Program-made: the position numbers and the translations under genes | The notes under the pieces: generated by a model | The model's input: the letters and a program-made list of their open reading frames with translations, nothing else | The model's database searches: none | What the model was told of the DNA's origin: nothing | In this document: piece after piece, positions 42,079 to 51,435 of the stretch | Layout: the number at the start of each line of letters is the position of its first letter | Position numbering within the stretch: position 1 is the first letter of the stretch | Assembly (NCBI GenBank): GCA_900470195.1 | Contig: UEIJ01000005.1 | Span: forward strand, 186,001 to 250,000 | DNA: 64,000 nt | Source: Hyphomicrobiales bacterium | GTDB lineage: Bacteria > Pseudomonadota > Alphaproteobacteria > Rhizobiales > Rhizobiaceae | Reading direction: 5' to 3'

Positions 42079-42873
42079 TCAGAAATCGCCTTTGATGGCA
42101 TAGTCGCTGGAGAGTGCGATCGCGTTACGACGATCCGCCTCACCGGCAATTGAGAATGCCTGTTCCTGCATATCGCGTATCCATGGGCAATCCTCGGTCG
42201 GGCAACGTTCAAAAGCCGCCGTCATCATGGCCAGGCCGCGGACGGTCTTGCCTGCCTGAAACAGCATGTTGCCAAGCATGGCCTGGGCGCCGGCATTGCC
42301 CTTCTTGGCGGCAAGCTGGAACCAGCGAGCGGCCTGAACGGAATTGCGTTCTCCGCCATCCCCATCAAGCAGCATCTTGCCAAGCTCGAACTGGGCTGCG
42401 GAATCACCGAAATTCGAGGCGGCCTGCACATAAAGATCGCGCGCCATGCTCGGATTAGCACGAACAGGAGACCCCGGAATGCCGCGCTTTACGTAGCCTG
42501 CGAGCGCCACGAGGGCATCAGCCACATAGGAGTCGTTTTCCGACCCCGGCTCCGAGCCTTCGCGAACGATCTTTTCAAAAATCTTGTAGGCTTCGTAGTC
42601 GTTCTCCGGCACGCCGTCGCCATCGGCGTACATGCGGGCCAGTTTCCACTTTGCGCCCTGATGGCCGCGATCCGCAGCATAGCGCAGCGCCTTGATCGCT
42701 TCGTCCTTATGACCGTTCTTGTATGCGGAGAAACCGAACTTGAAGAGTTCAAACGGGCTTCTCGACTTTTCTGAATCGTCATTGAGGTCGAAAGCGAAGG
42801 CGCTGTTACAGGCGATGGCAAAACCGAGAGCCATGGCAAGGGCGCTATATGAAAAACTGCGAATACGCATCAC
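42079..42873 (-). CDS. exoR: ExoR, periplasmic regulator of the ExoS/ChvI (BvrSR) system
   Basis: A 264-residue protein with a signal peptide (to about residue 28) and Sel1-type repeats: A-D-R-G-H-Q-G-A-K-W-K-L-A-R-M, then F-G-D-S-A-A-Q-F-E-L-G and K-G-N-A-G-A-Q-A-M-L-G. The whole protein reads like Sinorhizobium ExoR, including P-F-E-L-F-K-F-G and G-K-T-V-R-G-L-A-M-M-T-A. There ExoR binds and restrains the histidine kinase ExoS, and proteolysis of ExoR activates it. In Brucella this pathway is called BvrSR and controls the envelope. Start at 42873 or 42870. Confidence 0.87.
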   Translation of the reverse strand: MMRIRSFSYSALAMALGFAIACNSAFAFDLNDDSEKSRSPFELFKFGFSAYKNGHKDEAIKALRYAADRGHQGAKWKLARMYADGDGVPENDYEAYKIFEKIVREGSEPGSENDSYVADALVALAGYVKRGIPGSPVRANPSMARDLYVQAASNFGDSAAQFELGKMLLDGDGGERNSVQAARWFQLAAKKGNAGAQAMLGNMLFQAGKTVRGLAMMTAAFERCPTEDCPWIRDMQEQAFSIAGEADRRNAIALSSDYAIKGDF

Positions 42874-43323
42874 AACGCTGGTCTTTCACACACAGTGGAG
42901 GAAACATTCATAGAGGACAGAATGCACGCTGTTTTCGTCAAGACTGAGACCCGATCTTGGCCGAAAAAAGCCTTACCATCATTGGAAAGAATAAAGGGTG
43001 CACGAACAGGGATTATCCTGTTCCCACTTCGTTTGCCGTGCAACAACGCGCCCTTCGTCATTCCTGCCTATCCTGTTGGAGCTTGGCAGCTCCCAATATT
43101 TTGGTGGCTTCTGCCTTTCCAATGATCGGTGACGCCTGTTTGTGGCGGGAAATGGGCAAAATCTACCATAGCTCTTTCTAGCCTAAAGCATCGGTAAAGA
43201 CTGTTGCTAATTGACAACAAACGGGCTGTTGTTGCGACCGGAAATCTGCCCTTCTTGACGCCATCGACACAAACTCGCAGTCTGTCGCAAGGTCAGGGCC
43301 TACGGGGAGTGGGGAAGCCACCT
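42874..43323. other. Gap of 450 bases between exoR and the nuclease gene
   Basis: No supported gene was found. Short frames such as the one at 42895-43125 lack family resemblance. The region should carry divergent promoters of exoR and the thermonuclease gene. No repeat or strong hairpin stood out. Confidence 0.4.
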
Positions 43324-43989
43324 ATGAGCAGATACCGCCGCCCTTACAGACGCCCCTATCGCTCTTTCCGCAAAAGCAACAGCATAAGTTTTCGCAGTAT
43401 CTTACTGACTATATTACTTTTTTCTATTTTAGTCGCACTGATTGCCTACCTGCCGCTTCAAACGCCGACAAAAGGGGCATTGACCGGCCCGGTCTATGTG
43501 ATCGACGGCGATACAGTGGTCCTTGGCAAGATACATATACGCCTCAAGGGCATCGACGCGCCGGAGATGCAACAGCAATGTGTCCGGGCGGGAACCCCAT
43601 ATGATTGTGGCAAGGAAGCCCGCAACATATTGCGATCCAGAATCGGCAAGTCTCCGATTCGATGCGAGACCGAGGGGCGGGATCAGTATGGACGCGATCT
43701 GGCGCGCTGTTATCTTGGAGAAACCGATCTCAACCGCTGGATGGTCGAAGAGGGCTGGGCTGTTTCCTATGGCGATTATCAACGCGAGGAAAGAGATGCC
43801 CGTCACGGCCAGCGCGGCATCTGGGCCGGAACGTTCGAGCAACCGTACCTGTGGCGCAAAGAGCATCACAACCAGAACATCGAACAGCCAATCGAACATA
43901 AACCGCTCCTGGCTGTAATCCGCGATGCATTTACCTATATAAGGGAACATATTCGCACCCTCATTGAAATGATTTATCCCCGGAGCTGA
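43324..43989 (+). CDS. Membrane-anchored thermonuclease-family protein (SNase-like)
   Basis: A 221-residue protein. A basic start (R-Y-R-R-P-Y-R-R-P-Y-R) leads into one membrane helix (about 20-42) and an SNase domain (about 55-190). The active-site elements are V-I-D-G-D-T-V, R-L-K-G-I-D-A-P-E and G-R-D-L-A-R-C-Y-L, with the Arg, Asp and Glu pattern intact. ATG 43324 is chosen because GGGAGTGGGG precedes it. It ends in TGATG with the next gene. Confidence 0.85.
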   Translation: MSRYRRPYRRPYRSFRKSNSISFRSILLTILLFSILVALIAYLPLQTPTKGALTGPVYVIDGDTVVLGKIHIRLKGIDAPEMQQQCVRAGTPYDCGKEARNILRSRIGKSPIRCETEGRDQYGRDLARCYLGETDLNRWMVEEGWAVSYGDYQREERDARHGQRGIWAGTFEQPYLWRKEHHNQNIEQPIEHKPLLAVIRDAFTYIREHIRTLIEMIYPRS

Positions 43990-44630
43990 TGGAATTCATG
44001 GAAAAACTGGACGAGCTCAAACACTCGATCCGGGCCTGCCGTATCTGTCGCGACATACCTCGGTTTCCGCCGCCCCTGCCGCACGAGCCCAATCCCGTCT
44101 GTATCGTCTCGAATACGGCAAGAATTGCCATTTGCAGCCAGGCACCCGGCATTCGCGTCCATAACACATCTTTGCCGTTCAACGACCCCTCCGGAGACCG
44201 CCTGCGGCAATGGCTCGGTGTGTCGCGCGAAGAGTTTTATGATCCGGCGCGCTTCGCCATCGTACCGATGGGTTTCTGTTTCCCCGGCTATGACAAACAT
44301 GGCGGCGATCTTCCGCCGCGCCGTGAATGCCGCCAGACGTGGCATGACCGCGTTTTCGCCGCGATGCCGCAACTGGAATTTATTCTGGTCGTCGGGCAAT
44401 ACGCGCTTGCCTATCATCTGCCCGACTATCGGGGCCGCAATCTGACCGAGACCGTCAGGAACTGGCGACATTTCATGGAAACGCCCAATCAGGCGGGGCG
44501 AATCGCCCTGCCCTTGCCTCACCCCTCCTGGCGCAACAGCGGTTGGCTCAAGCGAAATCCCTGGTTCGACGCTGAAGTCGTGCCTGTTCTTCAGGCAAAA
44601 GTGCGGTACCTCATCGGCGACGATAAATAA
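43989..44630 (+). CDS. Uracil-DNA glycosylase-family protein
   Basis: A 213-residue protein with C-R-I-C-R-D near the start, S-Q-A-P-G-I-R-V-H-N-T-S-L-P-F-N-D-P-S-G-D-R-L-R-Q-W-L-G (split here) as the family core, and H-P-S-W-R-N in the C-terminal third. These match the UDG superfamily. The G-Q-D-P-Y water-activating motif of family 1 is replaced by Q-A-P-G. The N-terminal C-x-x-C may be part of a metal or Fe-S site as in families 4 and 5. Substrate is not proven. Confidence 0.8.
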   Translation: MEFMEKLDELKHSIRACRICRDIPRFPPPLPHEPNPVCIVSNTARIAICSQAPGIRVHNTSLPFNDPSGDRLRQWLGVSREEFYDPARFAIVPMGFCFPGYDKHGGDLPPRRECRQTWHDRVFAAMPQLEFILVVGQYALAYHLPDYRGRNLTETVRNWRHFMETPNQAGRIALPLPHPSWRNSGWLKRNPWFDAEVVPVLQAKVRYLIGDDK

Positions 44631-44758
44631 TTTTTACTCCGTTCGTTTTCATCAGAATATTTTTCCTGTAACTTCATCGCATTGCGAACCATAAGGTATG
44701 ACGTTTCACCTATTCGCATAGTTCGGGAAACGATTTCTAAAACCGGGAACGGAAACGC

Positions 44759-45238
44759 ATGGACAGGCTCGACAGGAAGATACTCCGCTTATTGCAGGAA
44801 GACGCGACACTTGCGGTGGCAGACGTTGCCAAGAAAGTTGGCCTTTCCACGACGCCGTGCTGGCGCCGCATCCAGAAGCTCGAAGAAGATGGCGTCATCA
44901 AGCGCCGTGTCGCCATTCTCGATCCGGTTCGCGTCAATGCGCGGGTGACGGTATTCGTATCGGTGCGCACAAGCTCACACAGCCATGAATGGCTGAAGCG
45001 CTTTTCCGAAGTGGTTCAGGAATTTCCTGAGGTTATCGAATTCTACCGCATGAGCGGTGATGTGGACTATCTGCTGCGCGTGGCTGTGCCGGATATCGCC
45101 GCCTATGATGCTTTCTACAAACGCCTCATCAGCAAGATAGAAATCCGCGACGTGTCGTCGTCATTCGCCATGGAGCAGATCAAGTACACGACCGAACTGC
45201 CGCTTGATTACATGGTGCTCGACAAAGATAACAACTAG
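44759..45238 (+). CDS. Lrp/AsnC-family transcriptional regulator
   Basis: A 159-residue regulator. Helix-turn-helix at about 2-60 (DRKILRLLQEDATLAVADVA, then G-L-S-T-T-P-C-W-R-R-I) and an RAM ligand-binding domain at 65-150 with S-G-D-V-D-Y-L-L-R-V. Such proteins respond to amino acids and form octamers. No adjacent target gene points to a specific ligand. A strong terminator follows. Confidence 0.92.
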   Translation: MDRLDRKILRLLQEDATLAVADVAKKVGLSTTPCWRRIQKLEEDGVIKRRVAILDPVRVNARVTVFVSVRTSSHSHEWLKRFSEVVQEFPEVIEFYRMSGDVDYLLRVAVPDIAAYDAFYKRLISKIEIRDVSSSFAMEQIKYTTELPLDYMVLDKDNN

Positions 45239-45261
45239 TTCGTTTAAGATGTTGATTTAAA

Positions 45262-45294
45262 AGAAAAGCCCGCTTGATAGCGGGCTTTTTTTTG
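45262..45294. terminator. Bidirectional terminator between the Lrp gene and cobT
   Basis: AAAGCCCGC / GCGGGCTTT, a 9-bp stem with a six-base loop, has T-runs on both strands: TTTTTTG on the plus strand and TTTCTTTTAAA on the minus strand. Confidence 0.9.
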
Positions 45295-45310
45295 ATGAGC
45301 ATGGCAAGCG

Positions 45311-46330
45311 TTACTTCGAGCCGGATATTCCGGCCTGCTCGAAAGTCGCCATGCCGCTATGGCACAGGGCTGCCGCCTTGACGATACCGGCTGCGAGTGC
45401 AGCGCCGGTTCCTTCTCCGAGGCGCATTCCCATGTCGAGCAGCGGCTGCTTGCCCATTTTCTCCAGGAGCTTGCGATGGCCGGGTTCTGCGGAAACATGC
45501 CCGAACAGGCAATGATCGATGGCTTCCGGATTGGCGGCATAAAGAACCGCAGCAGCGGCGCTTGCCACGAAGCCATCGACGATGACCGGAATCTTCTCCA
45601 TGCGCGCAGCGAGGATTGCGCCAGCCATGGCAGCGATTTCACGGCCCCCGAGACGGCTCAACACCTCCAGCGGGTCTTGCAGATGCGCCTGATGGAGCGC
45701 AACCGCCTGACGAACGGCTGCAAGCTTGCGCTCCAGCAGTTCACCCGTCGAGCCCGTACCCGGTCCAACCCAATCTTCCGCCGCACCACCGAAGAGCGCC
45801 AACGCGATTGCCGCCGCGATCGTGGTGTTGCCGATGCCCATTTCGCCGATGCACAGAAGGTCGGTGCCACCGGCAATCGCTTCCATGCCGAAGGCCATGG
45901 TCGCAGCACAGGTACGCTCGTCCATCGCCGCTTCTTCGGTAATGTCCCCGGTCGGGTGTTCCAGCGCCAGATCGAAAACCTTCAGCCCGAGATCGTTGGC
46001 GATGCAGATCTGGTTGATGGCAGCGCCACCGGCGGCAAAATTCTCGACCATCTGTGCCGTTACGCTTGGCGGAAACGGCGTGATGTTCTTGGCCGTCACG
46101 CCGTGATTTCCGGCGAATACCGCAACCAGCGGGCGATTGATCTGCGGCGTGCGCTTGCCGGTCCACGCGGCAAGCCACGCTACGATCTCTTCCATGCGGC
46201 CCAGCGAGCCAGCCGGCTTGGTCAGCGTAGCCTCACGCTCGCGAACAGCCCTTTCCGCCCCGAGATCAGGCCCCGGCAGATTGCGGATCAGTTCCCGGAA
46301 ATCGTCAAAAGGTAGGCCGCTGGCGCTCAT
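45311..46330 (-). CDS. cobT: CobT, nicotinate-nucleotide-dimethylbenzimidazole phosphoribosyltransferase
   Basis: A 339-residue enzyme that activates the lower ligand of cobalamin. Key segments are A-G-N-H-G-V-T-A near 90, G-E-M-G-I-G-N-T-T-I-A-A-A-I near 175 and the C-terminal L-G-E-G-T-G-A-A-L-A with the catalytic Glu. It is divergent from cobS, the next enzyme in lower-ligand assembly. No cobalamin riboswitch was seen between them. Confidence 0.94.
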   Translation of the reverse strand: MSASGLPFDDFRELIRNLPGPDLGAERAVREREATLTKPAGSLGRMEEIVAWLAAWTGKRTPQINRPLVAVFAGNHGVTAKNITPFPPSVTAQMVENFAAGGAAINQICIANDLGLKVFDLALEHPTGDITEEAAMDERTCAATMAFGMEAIAGGTDLLCIGEMGIGNTTIAAAIALALFGGAAEDWVGPGTGSTGELLERKLAAVRQAVALHQAHLQDPLEVLSRLGGREIAAMAGAILAARMEKIPVIVDGFVASAAAAVLYAANPEAIDHCLFGHVSAEPGHRKLLEKMGKQPLLDMGMRLGEGTGAALAAGIVKAAALCHSGMATFEQAGISGSK

Positions 46331-46482
46331 AGGTTCAGTCCAATCAAAGATGGGAGATGTAAATTCGTCGGGCTCGTCCTATAAGCACTGACGCGAATTT
46401 TCAAATCACCTCTTTGAGTTGAAGCAACATTGAGGCGAATTATCGCGAAAATCCGGTTCAGGAAACAAAGTGGAACAGCGAC

Positions 46483-47265
46483 TTGCAGCGAAACAGTCTC
46501 ATTGCCGACACGATCCGCAGCCTCGGCTTCCTGAGCCGCCTGCCGCTTCCGCAGCGCTGGTTCGAGAATGGCGATGATTCGTTGCCGCGCAATGCCCGCG
46601 CCTTTCCGCTTGCGGGAGCCGTGCTGGGCCTGCTGGCAGGCATCGTGCTTTATGCGGCTCATGGATTGAACCTTCCGCCGCTCGCCTGTGCGCTGCTTGC
46701 CGTTGGCGTGTTGGCGGCAATGACCGGCGCGCTTCATGAAGACGGTCTCGGCGATACCGCCGACGGCTTTTTCGGAGCATCGACGCCTGATCGCCGGTTG
46801 GACATCATGAAGGATTCCCGCATCGGGACTTTCGCCGCGCTTGCCCTGATCGTCCTTGTCGGTGTGAAAGCGTCTCTCCTGATGGCGATCATCGACCGTG
46901 CGGGTGCAGGATACGCAGTGCTTGCGCTGATCGGCGGCGAAGCGGCAAGCCGCGCTGGCATGCTTGCGTTCTGGCATGCCCTGCCCTCGGCGCGTCCGGG
47001 CGGGCTTTCCGACAGCGTCGGCCAACCGCAATGGGAGACCGTTGTTTGCGGCTCCGGCATCGGGATGGCCGTTCTTGTCCTTACACTGATACCCTCCGGC
47101 GGTTTCCTCGCGCTCATCAATGCGCTTGTACTGACGACAGTTCTGCTGTTCGGCTTCGCCCGACTTTGCATGGCAAAAATTGGCGGGCAGACGGGCGATA
47201 CTCTGGGCGCGGCACAGCAGATCGGTTCGGTTGCCGTTCTCGCCGGGCTTGTCATGGCCCTTTGA
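46483..47265 (+). CDS. cobS: CobS, adenosylcobinamide-GDP ribazoletransferase
   Basis: A 260-residue inner-membrane enzyme that joins adenosylcobinamide-GDP to alpha-ribazole (phosphate), the last step in cobalamin synthesis. [13 protein letters not shown] is the conserved metal-binding site; about five to six membrane helices are expected. The start is a TTG at 46483, giving [11 protein letters not shown], which matches related proteins; no ATG is present in the right place. Confidence 0.92.
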   Translation: MQRNSLIADTIRSLGFLSRLPLPQRWFENGDDSLPRNARAFPLAGAVLGLLAGIVLYAAHGLNLPPLACALLAVGVLAAMTGALHEDGLGDTADGFFGASTPDRRLDIMKDSRIGTFAALALIVLVGVKASLLMAIIDRAGAGYAVLALIGGEAASRAGMLAFWHALPSARPGGLSDSVGQPQWETVVCGSGIGMAVLVLTLIPSGGFLALINALVLTTVLLFGFARLCMAKIGGQTGDTLGAAQQIGSVAVLAGLVMAL

Positions 47266-47283
47266 CGCAACCACATTGCATTC

Positions 47284-47478
47284 ATGGACACGACAACCAT
47301 CGAATCCCCGTGCATATTGGTATGCACGATCGACACGGAAACCGGTTTCTGCCTCGGCTGCGCCCGGACGCTGGACGAGATCGCACGCTGGTCCAGCATG
47401 AGCGCGGAAGAGCGAACGGCCGTCCTGTCGCTTCTCGCCGACAGGCACGAGATCATCGTAGAAAAGAGAATTGGCTGA
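47284..47478 (+). CDS. DUF1289 small cysteine-rich protein
   Basis: A 64-residue protein with [10 protein letters not shown] and G-F-C-L-G-C-A-R-T, the four Cys of the DUF1289 metal-binding fold, then E-I-A-R-W. Function is unknown. It starts 18 bases after cobS and ends in TGATG with the protease gene, so the three genes are likely co-transcribed. Confidence 0.9.
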   Translation: MDTTTIESPCILVCTIDTETGFCLGCARTLDEIARWSSMSAEERTAVLSLLADRHEIIVEKRIG

Positions 47479-48182
47479 TGGGGCGCTTTTTCTGGCTCAT
47501 TATCGCGGCGGTAGCGATCGTTGTCCTGCTGCTGATGTCCAACAATGACAGCGGTTCGACGCTGGGCATGGACAATGACGTGTTTGCCCGCGCTGCCTAT
47601 ATGGGCATATGGGGCGTCGTGCTCGCCGCCGGCCTGCTCGGCTCCGGCATCAAGCTGACCGACTTTGCACGCAACATGGCGATGTGGGCGGTTATCATTC
47701 TCGGTCTCGTTGCGGGCTACCAGTACCGATATGAATTGCAGGACGCTGCAAGCCGGATCACGGCGGGACTGATCCCCGGCAGCCCCATTTCGGGCCGCAA
47801 TGCCGATGGCGCGTTGACTGTCACGCTTGCAAAGGCTGCAAATGGCCACTTCGAGGTCAATGGACGGGTGAATGGTGAACGGGTGCACTTCCTGGTCGAC
47901 ACCGGCGCATCCTCGGTCGTCCTCTCCCAGCAGGATGCGGAGCGCGCAGGCATAAACACCGCTTCGCTCAACTATTCCGTTCCGATCATGACGGCCAATG
48001 GCCAGGCAAACGCGGCAGTCATCACCATCGCCACCTTGCAGATTGGCGATATCGAACGCCAGAATGTGCGCGCCATGGTGACGAAGGAAGGGCTGATGAC
48101 AGGCAGTCTGCTCGGCATGAATTTCCTGCAAACCCTCGGCGGGTTCACCGTCCGCGGCGACCAGCTTATTCTTATTGATTAA
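47478..48182 (+). CDS. Membrane-anchored retropepsin-like aspartic protease (TIGR02281)
   Basis: A 234-residue protein with three N-terminal hydrophobic stretches (about 4-20, 40-60, 68-85) and a retropepsin-like domain with F-L-V-D-T-G-A-S-S-V-V-L-S near residue 138. This clan AA family has one catalytic Asp and acts as a dimer. ATG 47478 overlaps the DUF1289 stop. Its end overlaps dusA by four bases on the other strand. Confidence 0.88.
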   Translation: MGRFFWLIIAAVAIVVLLLMSNNDSGSTLGMDNDVFARAAYMGIWGVVLAAGLLGSGIKLTDFARNMAMWAVIILGLVAGYQYRYELQDAASRITAGLIPGSPISGRNADGALTVTLAKAANGHFEVNGRVNGERVHFLVDTGASSVVLSQQDAERAGINTASLNYSVPIMTANGQANAAVITIATLQIGDIERQNVRAMVTKEGLMTGSLLGMNFLQTLGGFTVRGDQLILID

Positions 48183-49192
48183 GCAGCTTCTGCTGCGGCT
48201 TCTGCCACAACGGCATAAGCCTGACGCAGAACATCACTCGTCGCTCCCGGCCTGGTGGCATCTGTCGAAAGGATTTGCCGCCAGCGCCGTGCGCCCGGCT
48301 GTCCGGTAAAAAGCCCCACCATATGGCGGCTCACATGGGAAAGCCTGCCGCCCGCCGCAATGTGGCGATCAATATAAGCGCACATTTCGTCGATGATATC
48401 TGCCACAGCGGTATCGCGCTTTTCGTCGCCATAGAGACGCGCATCCACCTCTGCCAGAATCTCGGGATTATGATAAGCGGCGCGACCGAGCATGACCGCA
48501 TCGACGGTCCGCAAGTGCTGCTCCGCCTCATCAAGCGTATTGATGCCGCCGTTTATGCCGACGAAAACATCGCCAAGCCGCGCCTTGAGGCGATAGACGC
48601 GATCATAGTCGAGCGGCGGAATCTCGCGGTTCTCCTTGGGCGACAGCCCTTTCAGCCAGGCCTTGCGGGCGTGGACCCAAAGCGCATCCGCGCCTGCGTC
48701 AAGCGTCATATCGGCCAAAGTATCGAGTGCTGCTTCCACGTCCTGATCGTCAACGCCGATGCGGCATTTGACGGTGACGGGCACGGAAACCGCTTCCTTC
48801 ATGGCTGAAACGCAACGCGCAACCACATCCGGGGTCTGCATGAGACAGGCTCCGAATGTTCCGGACTGGACGCGATCCGATGGGCAGCCAACGTTGAGAT
48901 TGATTTCGTCATAGCCGTAATCGGCACCGATTTTCGCCGCCTCTTTCAGCTTAGCCGGATCGGAACCGCCAAGTTGCAGCGCCACAGGATGTTCGGCTGC
49001 ATCGAACCCCAGCAGCCGATCACGCGGGCCATGGATGATGGCATCTGCCACGACCATTTCGGTGTAGAGCAGCGCATGCCTGGAAAAGAGCCTGTGAAAA
49101 TATCGGCAATGCCTGTCGGACCAGTCGATCATGGGCGCAACGGCAAAGCGAACGTTCGGATAGGTGCGTTTTTTTGTTTTTATTTCAGTCAT
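48179..49192 (-). CDS. dusA: DusA, tRNA-dihydrouridine synthase
   Basis: A 337-residue flavoenzyme that reduces uridine 20/20a in the tRNA D-loop. The family start F-A-V-A-P-M-I-D-W-S-D is present, with the catalytic Cys in N-L-N-V-G-C-P-S-D and V-H-A-R-K-A-W-L-K-G-L-S-P-K-E-N-R as the DusA-specific segment. It converges with the protease gene. Confidence 0.94.
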   Translation of the reverse strand: MTEIKTKKRTYPNVRFAVAPMIDWSDRHCRYFHRLFSRHALLYTEMVVADAIIHGPRDRLLGFDAAEHPVALQLGGSDPAKLKEAAKIGADYGYDEINLNVGCPSDRVQSGTFGACLMQTPDVVARCVSAMKEAVSVPVTVKCRIGVDDQDVEAALDTLADMTLDAGADALWVHARKAWLKGLSPKENREIPPLDYDRVYRLKARLGDVFVGINGGINTLDEAEQHLRTVDAVMLGRAAYHNPEILAEVDARLYGDEKRDTAVADIIDEMCAYIDRHIAAGGRLSHVSRHMVGLFTGQPGARRWRQILSTDATRPGATSDVLRQAYAVVAEAAAEAA

Positions 49193-49612
49193 TTATACAA
49201 CAATCCTGAGAATGCGATTCAGTCGCAACCAGCTCTTTCGAGGTTTATTTAAATTCGGACTGGTGCCAAAAGCCACAATTGATCGAAATGTTCAAGTTCC
49301 GGGATTATTGTGGCCATCCATGCCCAATATAGTGAGCATAAGAGGGTTTTCATACCCGGTGCGAAAACTCCGGCTGCATTAGCGCTACAGTTGCAAATTC
49401 GTCGGGCCGTGGCGAAAAGAGTGATTTTCGAGTACCGGAGCGGAACGTACTTTAAGGTACGTGAACACCGGAATGCAGACAAATTGCTCTTTGCAGCCCG
49501 GCATCACGAAGAATGCAACTGTAGTGTCAGGCTGTCTTCTCGTACAATACGCACTATGATTGAGTGCAGAAGCATTCCCGATTCTCATCTGCGTAATTCA
49601 AGGAAATTCGGC
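49193..49612. other. Gap of 420 bases upstream of the HAD gene
   Basis: No gene was supported. The in-frame extension of the HAD gene through this stretch (from 49310) is Cys/Arg-rich and not family-like. A palindromic element lies at 49435-49471. Confidence 0.45.
49435..49471. repeat. Palindromic element with ACGTAC arms
   Basis: ACGTAC-TTTAAG-GTACGT is flanked on both sides by CCGG at similar distances. It resembles palindromic intergenic repeats (Bru-RS type) that I recall from Brucella, but the match cannot be confirmed here. Confidence 0.45.
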
Positions 49613-50296
49613 GTGACCTCCTTTTCCCCTTTCGGCAAATCATTCGATGCGTTTCTGTTCGACATGGATGGCACGATATTGAGCTCCATCGAGGCAACCG
49701 AACGGGTGTGGAGCGAATGGGCGATACGCCACGGCATCGATCCGGTTACATTCCTGCCGACGATCCACGGCGTCCGGGCGGTTGAAACCGTCCGTCGGCT
49801 TGCCCTGCCGGGCGTGGACCCGATCCGCGAGGCAGAAATACTGCTTCAGGCCGAGATGGCGGATCTGGATGGCATCGCGCCCATCGACGGTGCGCATGAG
49901 TTTCTGAGCGCGCTGCCGGAAGACCGCTGGGCGATTGTGACCTCGGCTCCGCTCGAACTGGCGCGCCGTCGCATCGCTGCCGCCGGGTTGCCGGTGCCAA
50001 AGACGATTGTTTCTGCCGAAGATGTGGAGCGTGGCAAGCCAAGCCCCGAATGTTTCCAGCTGGGCGCGAAACGGCTTGGGTTCGATCCGCATAACTGCCT
50101 TGTGTTCGAGGATGCGCCCGCCGGCATCGTTGCCGGAGAAACTGCCGGTGCGTGCGTTGTCGTGGTGACCGCGACGCACCCGCATTCCCCGAAAACATCT
50201 CATCTCAGCATTGAAAGCTATCGCTATCTCCGACTCGACATTCTGGACGATGGCAAGCTGGCGCTGGAACCGACCACGCCAATCTCGGTGGGTTAA
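49613..50296 (+). CDS. HAD-family sugar-phosphate phosphatase-like hydrolase
   Basis: A 227-residue haloacid dehalogenase-type phosphatase. Motif I is F-D-M-D-G-T-I-L-S, motif II V-T-S-A-P-L, motif III K-P-S-P-E and motif IV F-E-D-A-P-A-G-I. The GTG at 49613 is chosen because AAGGAAA lies seven bases upstream and the family begins there. The substrate is probably a small phosphate ester. It converges with phnM and overlaps it by four bases. Confidence 0.83.
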   Translation: MTSFSPFGKSFDAFLFDMDGTILSSIEATERVWSEWAIRHGIDPVTFLPTIHGVRAVETVRRLALPGVDPIREAEILLQAEMADLDGIAPIDGAHEFLSALPEDRWAIVTSAPLELARRRIAAAGLPVPKTIVSAEDVERGKPSPECFQLGAKRLGFDPHNCLVFEDAPAGIVAGETAGACVVVVTATHPHSPKTSHLSIESYRYLRLDILDDGKLALEPTTPISVG

Positions 50297-51432
50297 ATAA
50301 CCCGCCGTCCCTCGCGCCAAACGGTGCGTATGATCGGAACGTGATCGGCAATCTGCACCCGGACCAGATCGGCCCTTTTACCGCCGACGATCTCGCCGCG
50401 ATCCTCCAACCCTACCGCTTTGGCAGGGTTGGCGGAAACCAGACGAATGGCCTGCGGCAAGGAGATGCTTTCCACAACATCAGCGAGGAAAAACGCCGAT
50501 TGCATCATGCTGGCCGGGATATAGTCCGACGATATGATGTCGAGATTTCCGGCTTCCGCCAGCTCACGCGCGGAAACATTTCCCGAATGCGAGCCACCGC
50601 GCACGACATTCGGGGCGCCCATGAGAACCGACATTCCCGAATCCTTTGACGCCTTCGCAGCCGTGTGGGTCGTTGGAAATTCGGCGACACGTATTCCCTG
50701 GGCCTGCGCCTCCGCCACATGCTCAACCGTTGCATCATCGTGGCTTGCCAGAATAACCCCGCGCTGATGACACAGTTCGGCAATCGCCTTGCGCGTCGGC
50801 GCGGAATATTGCTGCGACTGGCCAATACGTCGCTCGCAATAGAGCCTGAACTCTTCTTCCGAGAATTTCAGCTTGCGGAGGAAATAGGTCTTGTAGCTTT
50901 CGATATCCGTAAACTGGCGCTGTCCGGGCGCGTGGTCCATCAGCGACACCAGCCTGACCAGCGGCTGGTTGCCGAACTGCTCGAATGCCGGAAGACAGTC
51001 GGGCGCTGAAACCTCGCAGCGCAAGTGCAGGAAATGGTCGGCACGCAAGCGGTCAGCCGCGCGACCCTCGGCAATTGCCGAAGAAAGCTTGCGCATATCA
51101 TCGATACCGGTTTCGGCGTCATCATCGAAGCCAATGCGCAGCGCGTCGAAAACGGTGGTGATCCCGGAGGCAGCAATCTGGGCGTCATGCGCCTGCACGG
51201 CGGCAATCGGGTTCCAGCGCACTTTCGGGCGCGGAGCATAGTGCCCTTCAAGGTGATCCGTGTGCAGTTCGATCAGGCCGGGCGTCAGGAAGTCGCTTTC
51301 CATATCCTCGCCCGTATTGGATGCACCTGCGGAGATATCGGCGATCTTGCCATCCACGAGCTTCAGCGAACCAAGGACAACATCGTCGGCGAGCACGATG
51401 CGGGCATTGCGCAGAACGGTTTCGTTTCCCAT
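50293..51432 (-). CDS. phnM: PhnM, alpha-D-ribose 1-methylphosphonate 5-triphosphate diphosphatase
   Basis: A 379-residue amidohydrolase of the carbon-phosphorus lyase pathway. The metal-binding motif is E-L-H-T-D-H-L-E-G-H-Y-A-P-R-P near residue 55, and S-H-D-D-A-T and S-S-D-Y are further ligands. It removes diphosphate from the triphosphate intermediate before C-P cleavage. It sits with its DUF1045 partner but without phnGHIJKL here, so the rest of the pathway must be elsewhere or absent. Confidence 0.88.
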   Translation of the reverse strand: MGNETVLRNARIVLADDVVLGSLKLVDGKIADISAGASNTGEDMESDFLTPGLIELHTDHLEGHYAPRPKVRWNPIAAVQAHDAQIAASGITTVFDALRIGFDDDAETGIDDMRKLSSAIAEGRAADRLRADHFLHLRCEVSAPDCLPAFEQFGNQPLVRLVSLMDHAPGQRQFTDIESYKTYFLRKLKFSEEEFRLYCERRIGQSQQYSAPTRKAIAELCHQRGVILASHDDATVEHVAEAQAQGIRVAEFPTTHTAAKASKDSGMSVLMGAPNVVRGGSHSGNVSARELAEAGNLDIISSDYIPASMMQSAFFLADVVESISLPQAIRLVSANPAKAVGLEDRGEIVGGKRADLVRVQIADHVPIIRTVWREGRRVI

Positions 51433-51435
51433 TGG

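Noticed and set aside
46331-46482. Cobalamin riboswitch between cobT and cobS
   Set aside because: No B12-box or typical stem arrangement was found in the 152 bases between the divergent genes.
46327-48131. Two long minus-strand frames across cobS, the DUF1289 gene and the protease gene
   Set aside because: They are shadows of three coherent plus-strand genes and are full of Cys, His and Arg runs typical of false frames.
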